64,000 nucleotides of DNA from RGIG3009 sp045630285 (lineage in GTDB: Bacteria; Bacillota; Clostridia; Oscillospirales; Acutalibacteraceae): assembly GCA_045630285.1 (NCBI GenBank), contig JAZQSX010000018.1, positions 1 to 64,000 of the forward strand, given 5' to 3'. This document shows positions 16,225 through 25,811 of this stretch, piece by piece. The position numbers were made by a program, and so were the translations under genes. The notes below the pieces were generated by a model that saw only the letters and a list, made by a program, of their open reading frames with translations, searched no databases and was not told where the DNA came from. Numbering within the stretch: the first letter of the stretch is position 1; each line of letters opens with the position of its first letter.

Positions 16225-17559
16225 TTGCGCAAACGGGTAGGTATTATACTACTGTGTGTACTTCTTTTGGCGGGCTGTAGCACGGAGACTGTTGACGGCA
16301 ACACAACCGCACCCTCACAACCGACCGTCTCTAGGGAAGAAGATGTAAAGGTGAATATCTTGTCACACGCCGACACTCTCACCGTTTCCTCCTCGGATCT
16401 GTTTACTTTGTCTTTTCTGGAGTTCTTGGAGCAGCAATTCGGAGCCACCGTTCTGCAAACGTTGCATGACGAGTTGGAACGAGGTACTTTTACCGATGAT
16501 CGGTGGTACACGTTGACGGGAAACACCGCCGCCGTCCTGCGAGATTTGTATTCCGGCGCTTTGGATAAGGATAGTCCAAACTACCGCTCGGATATTACGG
16601 TGATCGAATCGGAGGGCAAGGAGACGACGATTCGTATCGTCGGTGACGTTTCTTTTGCAGACAACTGGCATATTGCCCCGAAAATCGGTCAAAATGGCGT
16701 TTTGGACGTGATGTCCGAAGAAACACTTGAGCTTCTCAAAAGCGCCGATATTTTCCTTGCAAATAACGAATTTACGTACAGTACCCGAGGTAAACCGCTT
16801 AACAAAGCGTATACGTTTCGTGCCCATCCCGACAACGTGCAATATATGTTGGATATCGGCGCCGACGTGGTCTCGCTCGCCAACAATCACGCCTACGATT
16901 ACGGCGCCGATGCTTTCGAAGATACCTTAAATACATTGGCAGGCGTCCAATTACCGTATATCGGTGCGGGTAGGAACATGGAAGAAGCCGCTAAGCCGCA
17001 TTACTTTATCGTGAACGGGAGAAAATATGCGTTTTCTGCCGCTACCCGTGCCGAGAAAACGATACGCACACCCGAGGCGGGGGAAAACTCCTCCGGCGTA
17101 ATGCGCACATACGATGCGACACAATATCTGGAAACCATTAAATCTGCCGAGCAGGAGTGCGACTACAACATCGTGTATGTCCATTGGGGCGCCGAGGGAT
17201 CACATCAGATCGAGGACGGCTTGTACGAAATGGGTTGTCAATACATTGATGCGGGGGCGGATATCGTCATCGGCGCGCATGCCCACGTGCTTCAGGGAAT
17301 CCAGTTTTACAACAACGTTCCGATCGTTTATAATCTCGGAAACTTTTTGTTTAATGCGTATAACATTGATACCGGCGTGTTGGAAATCACCATTTCGGAT
17401 GTGGGAATACCATCTTACCGTTTTGTACCCGCCAAGCAACGCTACAGTTCGGTGAAGCTGGTACACGATACGGAAAAACAGCGGATACTTACGTTGATGG
17501 ACGAGCTGTCTATCGGTGTGCAATTCGATGGCGACGGCTATTTCAAAGAAGCAATATGA
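16225..17559 (+). CDS. CapA family lipoprotein (metallophosphatase fold)
   Basis: A 444-residue secreted lipoprotein starting at TTG after GGTGGGGGAGG. The signal peptide ends in the lipobox LLLAGC. After a linker of about 110 residues the CapA domain shows IVGDVSFADN, NNEFTYSTRG, VVSLANNHAYDYG and VIGAHAHVLQG, the residues that form the metallophosphoesterase-like site. CapA of Bacillus supports poly-gamma-glutamate export, but most CapA-domain lipoproteins have no known substrate, and no capB/capC is present here. It is followed 27 bp later by a transporter gene in the same direction. Confidence 0.88.
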   Translation: MRKRVGIILLCVLLLAGCSTETVDGNTTAPSQPTVSREEDVKVNILSHADTLTVSSSDLFTLSFLEFLEQQFGATVLQTLHDELERGTFTDDRWYTLTGNTAAVLRDLYSGALDKDSPNYRSDITVIESEGKETTIRIVGDVSFADNWHIAPKIGQNGVLDVMSEETLELLKSADIFLANNEFTYSTRGKPLNKAYTFRAHPDNVQYMLDIGADVVSLANNHAYDYGADAFEDTLNTLAGVQLPYIGAGRNMEEAAKPHYFIVNGRKYAFSAATRAEKTIRTPEAGENSSGVMRTYDATQYLETIKSAEQECDYNIVYVHWGAEGSHQIEDGLYEMGCQYIDAGADIVIGAHAHVLQGIQFYNNVPIVYNLGNFLFNAYNIDTGVLEITISDVGIPSYRFVPAKQRYSSVKLVHDTEKQRILTLMDELSIGVQFDGDGYFKEAI

Positions 17560-17586
17560 CAATTTCGATTAAGAGGTGTCGGTATT

Positions 17587-18462
17587 ATGTACGGATTACT
17601 TGCGATAACAACCGTATGTGCCGCCGGAAAAGCGGTAATCTGCAAACGTCTGGGAGCGAACGATAAAGGATCGCGCAGTGTTTTTTCGTGGAATGCGGGG
17701 ATTTATTTCATCGCCGCATTAGTTGCTTTTTTGTCGTTGTATCCGAATTTCGGTAATCTGTTCACCATATCTCCTTTTACGCTTCTGTTGGCTGTTGTTT
17801 TTGCTTCCTTGCTACTTTTCACACAGGTTACCGAGATCAAAGCTATGTCGCTTGGTTCGGTTTCCATGACGATCTTGATTTACTCGGGCGGCTTTGTGCT
17901 TCCCATTGCCTACGGCTATTTTCTTCAAAACGAACAAATCTCCCTCGTCCGCGGTATCGGTATTCTGCTGATGGCGGTGGCGATGAGCTTCATTATTCGG
18001 CCTCGCAAAGAGGGTGGCGTATCGGTGCCGTGGGTCATGATGTCTTGCCTCGCATTGATCGGTTCAGGTATGGTTGCGGTAACACAGAAACACCATCAAA
18101 GCACGCACTATGCCGATGAATTGGAGTGTTTTGTAACGGTTGGTCTTCTGCTGGCGTCGGTTTTATCTTTGATTCTGTCACTGATTAGACGTCCTTCTTC
18201 AGGAAAGAACACGCCGCTGAGCATACGCGACATCGGTTTTGTTATCGTCAGCGGCTTATGCATCGGCGTACAGAATCTGTTGAATTTGTATCTGGCCGGG
18301 AAGATACCCGCCGCTGTACTTTTCCCGGTGTATAACATCGGGAGTATGATCTTAACAGCGCTCTTCGGTGTCGTTGTTTTGAAAGAGAAGCAAAGCAAAG
18401 GGCAGTGGACAGGGTTTATATTGGGGTGTATTTCGATCGGTCTGATCGGTTTGCAATCATAA
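17587..18462 (+). CDS. EamA/DMT superfamily transporter
   Basis: A 291-residue integral membrane protein of about ten helices in two repeats, typical of drug/metabolite transporters. The second half ends with ILTALFGVVVLKEKQSKGQWTG, a hallmark of the final helices. AGAGGTG precedes the ATG. It may import or export a small metabolite across the cytoplasmic membrane; the substrate is unknown. The position between a CapA lipoprotein and two glycan-active enzymes suggests a shared operon for a cell-surface or host glycan. Confidence 0.8.
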   Translation: MYGLLAITTVCAAGKAVICKRLGANDKGSRSVFSWNAGIYFIAALVAFLSLYPNFGNLFTISPFTLLLAVVFASLLLFTQVTEIKAMSLGSVSMTILIYSGGFVLPIAYGYFLQNEQISLVRGIGILLMAVAMSFIIRPRKEGGVSVPWVMMSCLALIGSGMVAVTQKHHQSTHYADELECFVTVGLLLASVLSLILSLIRRPSSGKNTPLSIRDIGFVIVSGLCIGVQNLLNLYLAGKIPAAVLFPVYNIGSMILTALFGVVVLKEKQSKGQWTGFILGCISIGLIGLQS

Positions 18463-18474
18463 GGAGGTACACAT

Positions 18475-19545
18475 ATGAAAAGCATCACGGATGTCGATAC
18501 CAATTTCAAAGTCAACACTTCGCTCAACAAAGCGGATATTCGCTTTTATGATGCGCAAGAAGCTCCGTTTTCGATATACGGTTTATTGTATGAGGATGGG
18601 AAATTTCGGCGAATTCCCAAAGCAGTAGCCGAAAGTCTTAACGAAAACATCGTCTTGTTGCATTCACATACGGCGGGTGGTCGAATCCGTTTCCGAACAG
18701 ACAGTCCGTACATTGCCATTTATGCCGAAATGCCGTCGATGTCGCACATGGTACATTTCCCGTTTACCGGCAGCGTGGGATTTGACTTATACGTTCGTGA
18801 AAACGGCATCGATCGGTATGTAAAAACCTTTATTCCGCCGATGAAAGAGCTTCCGGTTTTGGAGAATATTATCGAGTTGGATTCTTCAGTAACGGCAAGC
18901 GGTATGCGCGAGTTTACGATCCATATGCCGCTGTACAGCGATGTCAGCCGCGTGTATATCGGATTAAGTGAAAAGGCCTCTGTTGCTGAGGCTACGCCGT
19001 ATCGCGATCTGAAGCCCATTGTCTATTACGGCTCTTCCATCACGCAAGGCGGCTGTGCCTCGCGCGCCGGTAACGCCTATCAGAATATCATCACCCGACG
19101 GCTGAATGTCGATCATATCAATCTCGGCTTTTCCGGTAACGCAAAAGGCGAAGATGAGATGACCGAGCATATCCGATCACTGGATATGTCTGTCTTCGTT
19201 TTGGACTACGATTACAATGCTCCCAGCACGGAGCATTTGCGAGCCACCCACGAACGCATGTTCCGGGCAATCCGTGCAGAACACCCCGCATTGCCGATCG
19301 TGATGTTGTCCCGACCCAAAAATTTCTTAACCGACGAGGAACATGAACGAGTTGAAATTATCCGCAAGACCTATCACCATGCATTAGAAAGTGGTGATCA
19401 GAATGTCTATTTCATCGAAGGGCGTGACCTGATGGGCTTAACGAACGGAGATGGAACGGTGGACGGCTGTCATCCCAACGATCTTGGGTTTTTCTCGATG
19501 GCAAAGGTGCTGGGTGACCTGTTGGAGAGCATTTTGGAAGGGTGA
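18475..19545 (+). CDS. SGNH/GDSL hydrolase with N-terminal beta domain
   Basis: A 356-residue esterase-type protein without a signal peptide. The first 170 residues are the beta-rich N-domain found in many clostridial SGNH hydrolases. The catalytic half has YGSSITQGG with the nucleophile Ser188, GFSGNAKG (oxyanion Gly/Asn) and GCHPNDLG with Asp330 and His333. These enzymes deacylate carbohydrates or lipids. AAGGAGG lies upstream. It ends 6 bp before the GH20 gene, so a joint role in processing an acetylated aminosugar-containing glycan is plausible. Confidence 0.85.
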   Translation: MKSITDVDTNFKVNTSLNKADIRFYDAQEAPFSIYGLLYEDGKFRRIPKAVAESLNENIVLLHSHTAGGRIRFRTDSPYIAIYAEMPSMSHMVHFPFTGSVGFDLYVRENGIDRYVKTFIPPMKELPVLENIIELDSSVTASGMREFTIHMPLYSDVSRVYIGLSEKASVAEATPYRDLKPIVYYGSSITQGGCASRAGNAYQNIITRRLNVDHINLGFSGNAKGEDEMTEHIRSLDMSVFVLDYDYNAPSTEHLRATHERMFRAIRAEHPALPIVMLSRPKNFLTDEEHERVEIIRKTYHHALESGDQNVYFIEGRDLMGLTNGDGTVDGCHPNDLGFFSMAKVLGDLLESILEG

Positions 19546-19551
19546 AGCTGT

Positions 19552-21030
19552 ATGAAGTTGTACGCAATGCCGGATCCTAAAAAGCAGGAACTTTCCGAGA
19601 CGGAATCGGTTTGTATGCATGATTATCACATTGAAGCGCCGACCGAATGGGCTAATGTTGCGGCTTTGTTGACCGAACGCGCTCATTTGAACGGGGCGAA
19701 GCCTCTGTATTGGATCGAAGATGCCTCATACGGTAAAGAAGCATACCGTATGGAGATCTCGTCCGATGCGATCACCGTGCGCACCGGTGGAGTACAAGGT
19801 GCTCGCTATGCTGTGTATATGCTGATGCAAGCAGCGATACATTCGCAAATCCCCGTGGGTGTGATTGAAGATTATCCCGATATGGATTTTCGAGGTTTTT
19901 TGATCAATATGCGCGGTCCGCTTCGTCATTCTTCCATTGATACGTTGTGTTGGTTTATCCGTTCCTGCGGTTTTGCCAAGATCAATACTATTCTCGTGGA
20001 ATACGACACGCGGTTTGATCACGGGGAATATCAACCGTTCAACCCTTGGAAGCTCTCGGATGAAGAATTGCAAAAATTCCACGCTTGTGCTGCCGAAGAG
20101 GGTATCGAGATCATTCCGCTGATACAGACCTGTGGGCATCTGTCGTTTTTGCTGTCACAGCCTGAGCTGAAGCATTTGCGCGAGGAAGAGGACGTGTTCG
20201 ACCAACTGTGCCCGTTGAATCCCGCTTCGTTTGAGTTTGCCAAGGCGCTCATTGATCTGTACGTTGATAAGCATCCTCACATCCGGTATCTGCATATCGG
20301 TGGAGATGAGACACGTCAGCTTGGGATCTGTCCCGATTGCGCGGAGTTTGTCAAGCAGCACGGTAAAGGCGGCTTGTATACCCATTACATGAACAAGGTT
20401 ATTGATTATGTGTGCAGCAAAGGGATCACACCGCTGGTATACGACGATATGGTGTGTGCTCATCCCGAGGCAATGAAAGATCTTGATCGCCGTGCCGTAT
20501 TGGTATACTGGGATTATTGGACGACAAGCGATCCGTCGCCGTTGCTTGTTGCCAGAGGTGGGTATGATTGGGCGGTGGTTCGCGATCAAAGTTGGGATGA
20601 TTCTGATTTTGTGGGGCTTCCCGATGTACAGCGCGAAATTTTCAAGGTATTCGGAAAATCATGCAAAATGGCTGAAGGGGACTTGAACGAAGAATACCTC
20701 GAATTATATCGTCCGTATCTCGGCGATCAGTTCCCGAGATATGTCCGTGCGTTCCCGTATTTGGAATATTATCGCGACCAAGGATTTAAGGTGATTGCTA
20801 TGCCGACGGCACTTGGTAATACCGATAATTATCTTGGCGCGCCGAACCAAGCGCGTTTTACCGCTAACATCGCCGCTTTTGCGAAACGAACCCGCGAGGT
20901 AGGGGCGATGGGGATGATCACCTCCGCATGGTTTCCTTTTCCTGAAGCGGCATATCCCTTTGGTATCACACTGGCGGGTCAATACTCCTGGGGTATGCCC
21001 GATTATGCACAGGCAAACTATACACCATAA
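19552..21030 (+). CDS. GH20 beta-N-acetylhexosaminidase-like enzyme
   Basis: A 492-residue cytoplasmic glycosidase. The N-terminal part (VRTGGVQGARYAVYMLMQ) is the GH20b-type domain. The catalytic barrel begins at DMDFRGFLINM and carries the paired acid residues of the family in HIGGDET (Asp252-Glu253). The predicted action is removal of terminal N-acetylglucosamine or N-acetylgalactosamine by substrate-assisted catalysis. Its start lies 6 bp after the SGNH stop. A terminator follows. A cysteine-containing stretch after the active site (GICPDC) is a minor oddity. Confidence 0.85.
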   Translation: MKLYAMPDPKKQELSETESVCMHDYHIEAPTEWANVAALLTERAHLNGAKPLYWIEDASYGKEAYRMEISSDAITVRTGGVQGARYAVYMLMQAAIHSQIPVGVIEDYPDMDFRGFLINMRGPLRHSSIDTLCWFIRSCGFAKINTILVEYDTRFDHGEYQPFNPWKLSDEELQKFHACAAEEGIEIIPLIQTCGHLSFLLSQPELKHLREEEDVFDQLCPLNPASFEFAKALIDLYVDKHPHIRYLHIGGDETRQLGICPDCAEFVKQHGKGGLYTHYMNKVIDYVCSKGITPLVYDDMVCAHPEAMKDLDRRAVLVYWDYWTTSDPSPLLVARGGYDWAVVRDQSWDDSDFVGLPDVQREIFKVFGKSCKMAEGDLNEEYLELYRPYLGDQFPRYVRAFPYLEYYRDQGFKVIAMPTALGNTDNYLGAPNQARFTANIAAFAKRTREVGAMGMITSAWFPFPEAAYPFGITLAGQYSWGMPDYAQANYTP

Positions 21031-21033
21031 TGG

Positions 21034-21072
21034 AAAGACCACACAACCAAAACGGCTGTGTGGTCTGTTTTA
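21034..21072. terminator. Bidirectional terminator
   Basis: AGACCACACA pairs with TGTGTGGTCT, followed by GTTTT. It lies between converging GH20 and araC-type genes. Confidence 0.85.
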
Positions 21073-21831
21073 TACTGTTAAGAAGCGGCGGCGTATCTCG
21101 CGGGGTGTACTGTCGGTATGTATTTTTAGGATCTTGCGAAAATAGGAGGTAGAACTAAAACCAAGCATATCGCTGATCTCCTGCACCGATTTATCGGTTG
21201 TCAACAACAAGAATACAGCCTTTTCACATACCAATTCTTGCTTTACGGCATTAGGCGTTTTCCTGAACGACTCCTTAAACGCTGTATACAACGTTGACTC
21301 ACTGACACCACAGTGTCGCGCAATGTGAGAAATAGTACAATCTGTGTGCTTATACATATATGCTTTTGCTTGCTGTAAAAGATACCGTTTGCCATCCGAA
21401 TCGTTCTTTTTCATCACAGGGAGCAGTTCTGACAACAGAGAGAAAAAGCGACCGATTGCAACCGAATCCAACACCGTATTGGTTGATATCTGTTTCACTT
21501 TTTCGCACCATTCTTTACATTTCGGAAGAACCTGTAAGGGGTATGATGAGGAATCGGCTTCGGGAAACCACCGAAATCCAAAGGACAAAAATCGGATGCT
21601 GTTTCCGTCGTTGCTGTACCAGTAGGATTGATAGGGAAGTCCCATCGGGATGTAAAACAACTCGCCCTCCTGCACCGAGAGCGTTTGCCCGTTCGCTACA
21701 ATTCTGCAATGTCCCTGCAACATATAGGCGATATAATGCTCCGGTGAACCGCTGCGATTGTCGGAATAGTGATATTTGCTTCGCTCGATTTCGTGAAAAC
21801 GGAACATATCCGAGAAAACTGTTCCTTTCAT
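21070..21831 (-). CDS. AraC family transcriptional regulator
   Basis: A 253-residue regulator with a cupin-like N-terminal domain (EHYIAYMLQGHCRIVANGQ; EGELFYIPMGLPYQS) and a C-terminal AraC domain (ISHIARHCGVSESTLYTAFKE, then VQEISDMLGFSSTSYFRKIL). The ATG at 21831 is chosen because TTGAGGTG precedes it; an in-frame ATG 15 bp upstream overlaps that site. It is divergent from a three-gene dehydrogenase operon, which it probably activates. Confidence 0.88.
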   Translation of the reverse strand: MKGTVFSDMFRFHEIERSKYHYSDNRSGSPEHYIAYMLQGHCRIVANGQTLSVQEGELFYIPMGLPYQSYWYSNDGNSIRFLSFGFRWFPEADSSSYPLQVLPKCKEWCEKVKQISTNTVLDSVAIGRFFSLLSELLPVMKKNDSDGKRYLLQQAKAYMYKHTDCTISHIARHCGVSESTLYTAFKESFRKTPNAVKQELVCEKAVFLLLTTDKSVQEISDMLGFSSTSYFRKILKIHTDSTPREIRRRFLTV

Positions 21832-21934
21832 ACGCCAACACCTCAATATTTTACGGAATATTACCTCATTTTTTAAAGAATATCATATTTTATTTCATTT
21901 TACAAGTCACTATAATGAAATAGGGTGATGTTCC

Positions 21935-22951
21935 ATGAATAGTAAAAACATCGTATTTGCCAGTCCCGGCGTTGCAGAGCTTTGGGAAGAACCCGTTCGT
22001 CAACCGAACGCGGACGAGGTTGTCGTACAGCTTGCTTGTTCCACCATCAGCAGCGGCACCGAGCGTGCCAATCTGATTGGAGATGCCGTTATCAGCATTT
22101 ACGGTAAAGAGGGCGATCCTGTGATCTTTCCGCGCCGTTGCGGATACAGTTCGGCAGGTACTGTCCTGCAGGTCGGCGAACGTGTCACCACCGTTTCTGT
22201 CGGTGACAGAGTGGCTGTCGGCGGCAGTACACATAGCCAATTCGTGACGCTTCCCGAAAAGGCAGTACATCCGATCGGCGATCTTCCGTTTAAAGACGCC
22301 GCTTTGTTTTACATTTCCACCTTTCCGTTGGCGGCAATCCGAAAATGCCGTTTGGAAATCGGCGAAAGCGCCATTGTTATGGGGATGGGCGTGCTTGGTC
22401 TGATGGCATTGCCACTACTGAAACATGCAGGCGCGGCACCGGTCATTGCCGTTGATCCTATGCCTGAAAAGCGCGAAAAAGCTCTCGCTTGCGGCGCGGA
22501 CTATGCGCTGGATCCGTTTGATCCGCAGTTCGCCGAAACCGTCAAGAAACTTACCGATGGCGGCGCTAATGTTGGTATTGAAGTAACGGGTATCGGCGCC
22601 GGGTTGGACGGTATTTTGAATTGTATGGCACGCTTTGGCAGAGTGGCACTGCTTGGCTGTACTCGAAACAGCGATTTTTCTATTGATTATTACCGCAAGG
22701 TACACGGCCCGGGGATTACGCTGGTCGGTGCACATACCATGGCGCGACCGGAAACCGAATCCTCGGCGGGTTGGTGGACGACCAAGGACGATATGGCGGC
22801 CTTGAGACGATTGACGGAGTTACACCGCATTTCATTAGCCGATACCGTGGATGAGACGCACTCTCCCGAAGAAGCAACCGAAGTTTTTCACCGCTTGGCG
22901 ACAGAGAAATCGTTTCCCGTCGTGCAGTTCGACTGGGGGCGGTTAGTATGA
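21935..22951 (+). CDS. Medium-chain dehydrogenase, zinc-less (SGTE type)
   Basis: A 338-residue MDR-superfamily dehydrogenase. It lacks the catalytic-zinc cysteine, having SSGTERA where zinc enzymes place it. The cofactor motif is MGMGVLGLMALP near residue 150. Such proteins are often paired with Gfo/Idh/MocA partners in sugar or cyclitol oxidation. The start is 4 bp after the GGTGATGTTCC stretch, a weak site. It overlaps the following Gfo/Idh/MocA gene by ATGA (22948-22951), indicating coupled translation. A TATAAT lies at 21911-21916. Confidence 0.8.
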   Translation: MNSKNIVFASPGVAELWEEPVRQPNADEVVVQLACSTISSGTERANLIGDAVISIYGKEGDPVIFPRRCGYSSAGTVLQVGERVTTVSVGDRVAVGGSTHSQFVTLPEKAVHPIGDLPFKDAALFYISTFPLAAIRKCRLEIGESAIVMGMGVLGLMALPLLKHAGAAPVIAVDPMPEKREKALACGADYALDPFDPQFAETVKKLTDGGANVGIEVTGIGAGLDGILNCMARFGRVALLGCTRNSDFSIDYYRKVHGPGITLVGAHTMARPETESSAGWWTTKDDMAALRRLTELHRISLADTVDETHSPEEATEVFHRLATEKSFPVVQFDWGRLV

Positions 22952-23955
22952 AACGTATCCGCATTGCCCAGATCGGTACCAGCACCAACAGCCACGGTAA
23001 TTCCATTTTTCACTCGTTGAAAAAACAGAGCGATCTGTTTGAACTGGTCGGTTTTGCTTTGCCGGAAAACGAGCGAGAAAAATTTCCCGAGCGTATGTCG
23101 GAATTTGAGGGATACCGCGAACTCACCGTCGAGGAAATACTCAGCGATCCTACCATCGACGCTGTCACCGTGGAAACCGAAGAGGTGCACCTTACCAAAT
23201 ACGCCTTATTAGCGGCGCAACAGGGCAAACACATCCATATGGAAAAACCGGGTGGTATCTCTCTTGCGGATTTTGAACATCTGATTGCCGCTGTAAAAGC
23301 GGCAAAAACGGTGTTTCATACCGGATACATGTATCGCTATAACCCTGCGATTATCGACCTCTTAAGTCAAATAGAGCGCGGGGAGCTGGGCGAAATTATC
23401 AGTGTGGAAGCACAGATGAGTTGCAGTCATCCTGAAACACTGCGTGCGTGGCTTAGGAATTTTCCCGGCGGTATGCTGTTCTTTTTGGGGTGTCATCTGA
23501 TCGATCTGGTGCTACAGATCCAAGGGGAACCCGCTGAGATCCATCCGATGAGTTGTTCCACAGGTCTCGATGGCGTTCAATCGGAGGATTTCGGTATGGC
23601 GGTGCTCACCTACCCGCACGGTGTTTCTTTTGTCAAAACCATCGCCACGGAAAAGGGCGGTTTTGCACGACGTCAGCTGGTAGTAACGGGAACAAAAAAG
23701 ACGGTTGAGATCAAACCGCTTGAAATGTACGGTGACCCCGATTTGCAATATACCACCGTTACCGAATATGCTTCCGACAACTGGGGTGACACGGGAACAA
23801 CGTATTCCACCGAACAGTTTGACCGTTACGATGCGATGATGGCATCATTTGCGGCGATGGTTCGCGGAGAAAAGCAAAACCCGTACACCTACGAGTACGA
23901 GTTGCAATTGTATAAGACTGTACTAAGATGCTGTGGAATGGAGTGTCAATTATGA
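22948..23955 (+). CDS. Gfo/Idh/MocA family oxidoreductase
   Basis: A 335-residue dehydrogenase with an N-terminal Rossmann domain (RIAQIGTSTNSHG, an atypical glycine loop) and MEKPGGISL, the family's EKP motif, near residue 96. The C-terminal sheet domain contains TGYMYRYNPAI. Unlike the pair at 1.5-4.2 kb it lacks the four-cysteine cluster. It overlaps both neighbours by 4 bp, so the three dehydrogenases form a tight operon, probably successive oxidation or epimerisation steps on one sugar or polyol. The substrate is unknown. Confidence 0.85.
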   Translation: MKRIRIAQIGTSTNSHGNSIFHSLKKQSDLFELVGFALPENEREKFPERMSEFEGYRELTVEEILSDPTIDAVTVETEEVHLTKYALLAAQQGKHIHMEKPGGISLADFEHLIAAVKAAKTVFHTGYMYRYNPAIIDLLSQIERGELGEIISVEAQMSCSHPETLRAWLRNFPGGMLFFLGCHLIDLVLQIQGEPAEIHPMSCSTGLDGVQSEDFGMAVLTYPHGVSFVKTIATEKGGFARRQLVVTGTKKTVEIKPLEMYGDPDLQYTTVTEYASDNWGDTGTTYSTEQFDRYDAMMASFAAMVRGEKQNPYTYEYELQLYKTVLRCCGMECQL

Positions 23956-24935
23956 AAGCTGTTTTAGTTAATGAAGACCGTAGCTTGCGTTGGGACAACG
24001 TGCCCGATCCCGTCGTTGGCGAAGAGGACTGCCTGGTAAAGATTGAGGCCGCCGCACTTAACCGTGCCGATTTGATGCAACGCGAGGGCGATTATCCGCC
24101 GCCTGCCGGCTGTCCGGAATGGATGGGTTTGGAGATCGCCGGTACCATCGTGGAGATGGGGCCTGCCGCCGCTGAAAAATCCAAATTTAAGCTCGGTGAC
24201 AAGGTGTGCGCTCTGCTCGGCGGCGGCGGATATGCCGAGTATGCTAATGTTAAATACGATATGCTGATGCCCGTTCCGAAGAACTGTTCCATGGTGGAGG
24301 CGGCGGCTATTCCCGAAGCGTTTGCAACAGCATACCTCAATTTGTTTATGGAAGGGAACATCAAAAGCGGTGATACCTTGCTGATGAACGCTGGTGCCAG
24401 CGGCCTTGCCAGCGTTATCATTCCGATGGCAAAGGCATTTGGCATACGTGTGATCACCACGGTGTTGTCAGATGAGATTGCCGCTTCCATTCGCCATTTG
24501 AACGCGGACGTGGTTGTAAACACCTCCAAGGAGAACATCGCCGAGGTTCTGAAACAGCAGCTGGAAGAGGGACATCCCGTTGACGTAGCGATCGACTGTT
24601 TGGGTGGCGAGATCATGGGGAAATGTATCCACTACTTGAAGCACGGTGCGCGCTGGATCATGATTGCGGCTTTGGCCGGGCAGAAGACTGAGATCGACCT
24701 TAAAAATATTTACGTTCGCAACGTTCGCATCATTGGTAGTACACTGCGTTCGCGCACGCCTGAAGTCAAAGCAGAAATCCTGTCTCGCTTAGTTCGTGAG
24801 GTATGGCCCAAGGTGGAAAGCGGGGAAGTGAAGCCCACCATTTACAAGGTGTTACCCATCACCGAAGCGGAAGCGGCGCACGATATCTTGTATCGCGGAG
24901 AAAACGTAGGCAAGGTCGTTTTGACTGTAGGATAA
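23952..24935 (+). CDS. NADPH:quinone oxidoreductase-like dehydrogenase (PIG3 type)
   Basis: A 327-residue zinc-independent MDR protein. The motifs NRADLMQREGDYPPP and GLEIAGTIVEMG (residues 35-75) are characteristic of the TP53I3/PIG3 quinone-oxidoreductase branch; the nucleotide-binding loop is NAGASGLASVI near residue 147. The ATG overlaps the preceding stop (ATGA). It is the last gene of the operon, followed by a strong bidirectional terminator. It may reduce an enone or quinone-like intermediate with NADPH. Confidence 0.85.
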   Translation: MKAVLVNEDRSLRWDNVPDPVVGEEDCLVKIEAAALNRADLMQREGDYPPPAGCPEWMGLEIAGTIVEMGPAAAEKSKFKLGDKVCALLGGGGYAEYANVKYDMLMPVPKNCSMVEAAAIPEAFATAYLNLFMEGNIKSGDTLLMNAGASGLASVIIPMAKAFGIRVITTVLSDEIAASIRHLNADVVVNTSKENIAEVLKQQLEEGHPVDVAIDCLGGEIMGKCIHYLKHGARWIMIAALAGQKTEIDLKNIYVRNVRIIGSTLRSRTPEVKAEILSRLVREVWPKVESGEVKPTIYKVLPITEAEAAHDILYRGENVGKVVLTVG

Positions 24936-24945
24936 CATTTAAATA

Positions 24946-24988
24946 GAAATCGGGTGGAAGAATCAGCATATCTTCCACCCGATTATTT
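24946..24988. terminator. Bidirectional terminator
   Basis: AATCGGGTGGAAGA pairs perfectly with TCTTCCACCCGATT across a 9-nt loop. It lies between converging genes. Confidence 0.9.
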
Positions 24989-25688
24989 ATTTGGTATTAC
25001 TAATCAAACCGTCGATCTCACGAATATGACACAACGTGTTCAGGTGTGTATTTCCGAACTTATTGCTGTCACACAAAAGGTAGCTTTTCTTCGATTGTTT
25101 TATCATAATGCGGCGCATGGCGTTTTCCAAAATCGAATTATCGGTAGCCAAACCGTTGTGATCAATCCCGCGGCAGGAAAAGAAAGCAACGTCAGCGTGA
25201 TACTGCAAGAGCATCGTTTCAGCGTCAGTACCCACGTATGAAAAGGATTCCAACGTCATCTCACCGCCGGTACAAATGGTACGAATTCCCAAAGAAGCCG
25301 CTTCCAAAGCCGTTTTGGCACCATTGGTAATCACCAACAAGTTCTGAAATCTAGTCAAGTGAGGCAATACAAAAAACGCTGTTGTTGAAGCGTCCATCAT
25401 AATGGTATCGCCGTCTTTAACAAGATTAGCCGCTTTCAGTGCGATCTCTTTCTTTTCGCTTGTCCTTTCCATATCACGTACAGCTAAGGGGATACGCTGA
25501 TCGGCATATCGTGTTTTCAGCGATACAATTCCACGCTGACAGGTGATCAATTCCTTCTTTTCCAAGATGATAATATCGCGACGCACGGTAGGTTCGCTGA
25601 TAAACAGTTTTTCCGAAAGCTCATGCACCGTGTGCGTCCGCTCAGATAGTAAGGCTAAGTATTGTTGTTCACGGTGATAAATCGACAA
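24987..25688 (-). CDS. DeoR/GlpR family sugar-metabolism regulator
   Basis: A 233-residue repressor. The N-terminal winged helix is HTVHELSEKLFISEPTVRRDI, and the effector domain has DGDTIMMDASTTAFFV and VFFSCRGID-like segments that bind sugar phosphates. The likely start is the TTG at 25688, 9 bp from AAAGGA; a GTG at 25697 and ATGs further upstream are alternatives. It is divergent from the egsA-like/epimerase operon and is its probable regulator. Confidence 0.85.
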   Translation of the reverse strand: MSIYHREQQYLALLSERTHTVHELSEKLFISEPTVRRDIIILEKKELITCQRGIVSLKTRYADQRIPLAVRDMERTSEKKEIALKAANLVKDGDTIMMDASTTAFFVLPHLTRFQNLLVITNGAKTALEAASLGIRTICTGGEMTLESFSYVGTDAETMLLQYHADVAFFSCRGIDHNGLATDNSILENAMRRIMIKQSKKSYLLCDSNKFGNTHLNTLCHIREIDGLISNTK

Positions 25689-25811
25689 ATTAATCACAAT
25701 CCTTTCATATACAATCATTAGTATAATCATTTTGTGATCGTTTTGTCAACATAATATTCAACTATTGATTTTTTATACATTTCCCGTCAAAATGATATAG
25801 GGTGATATGGT

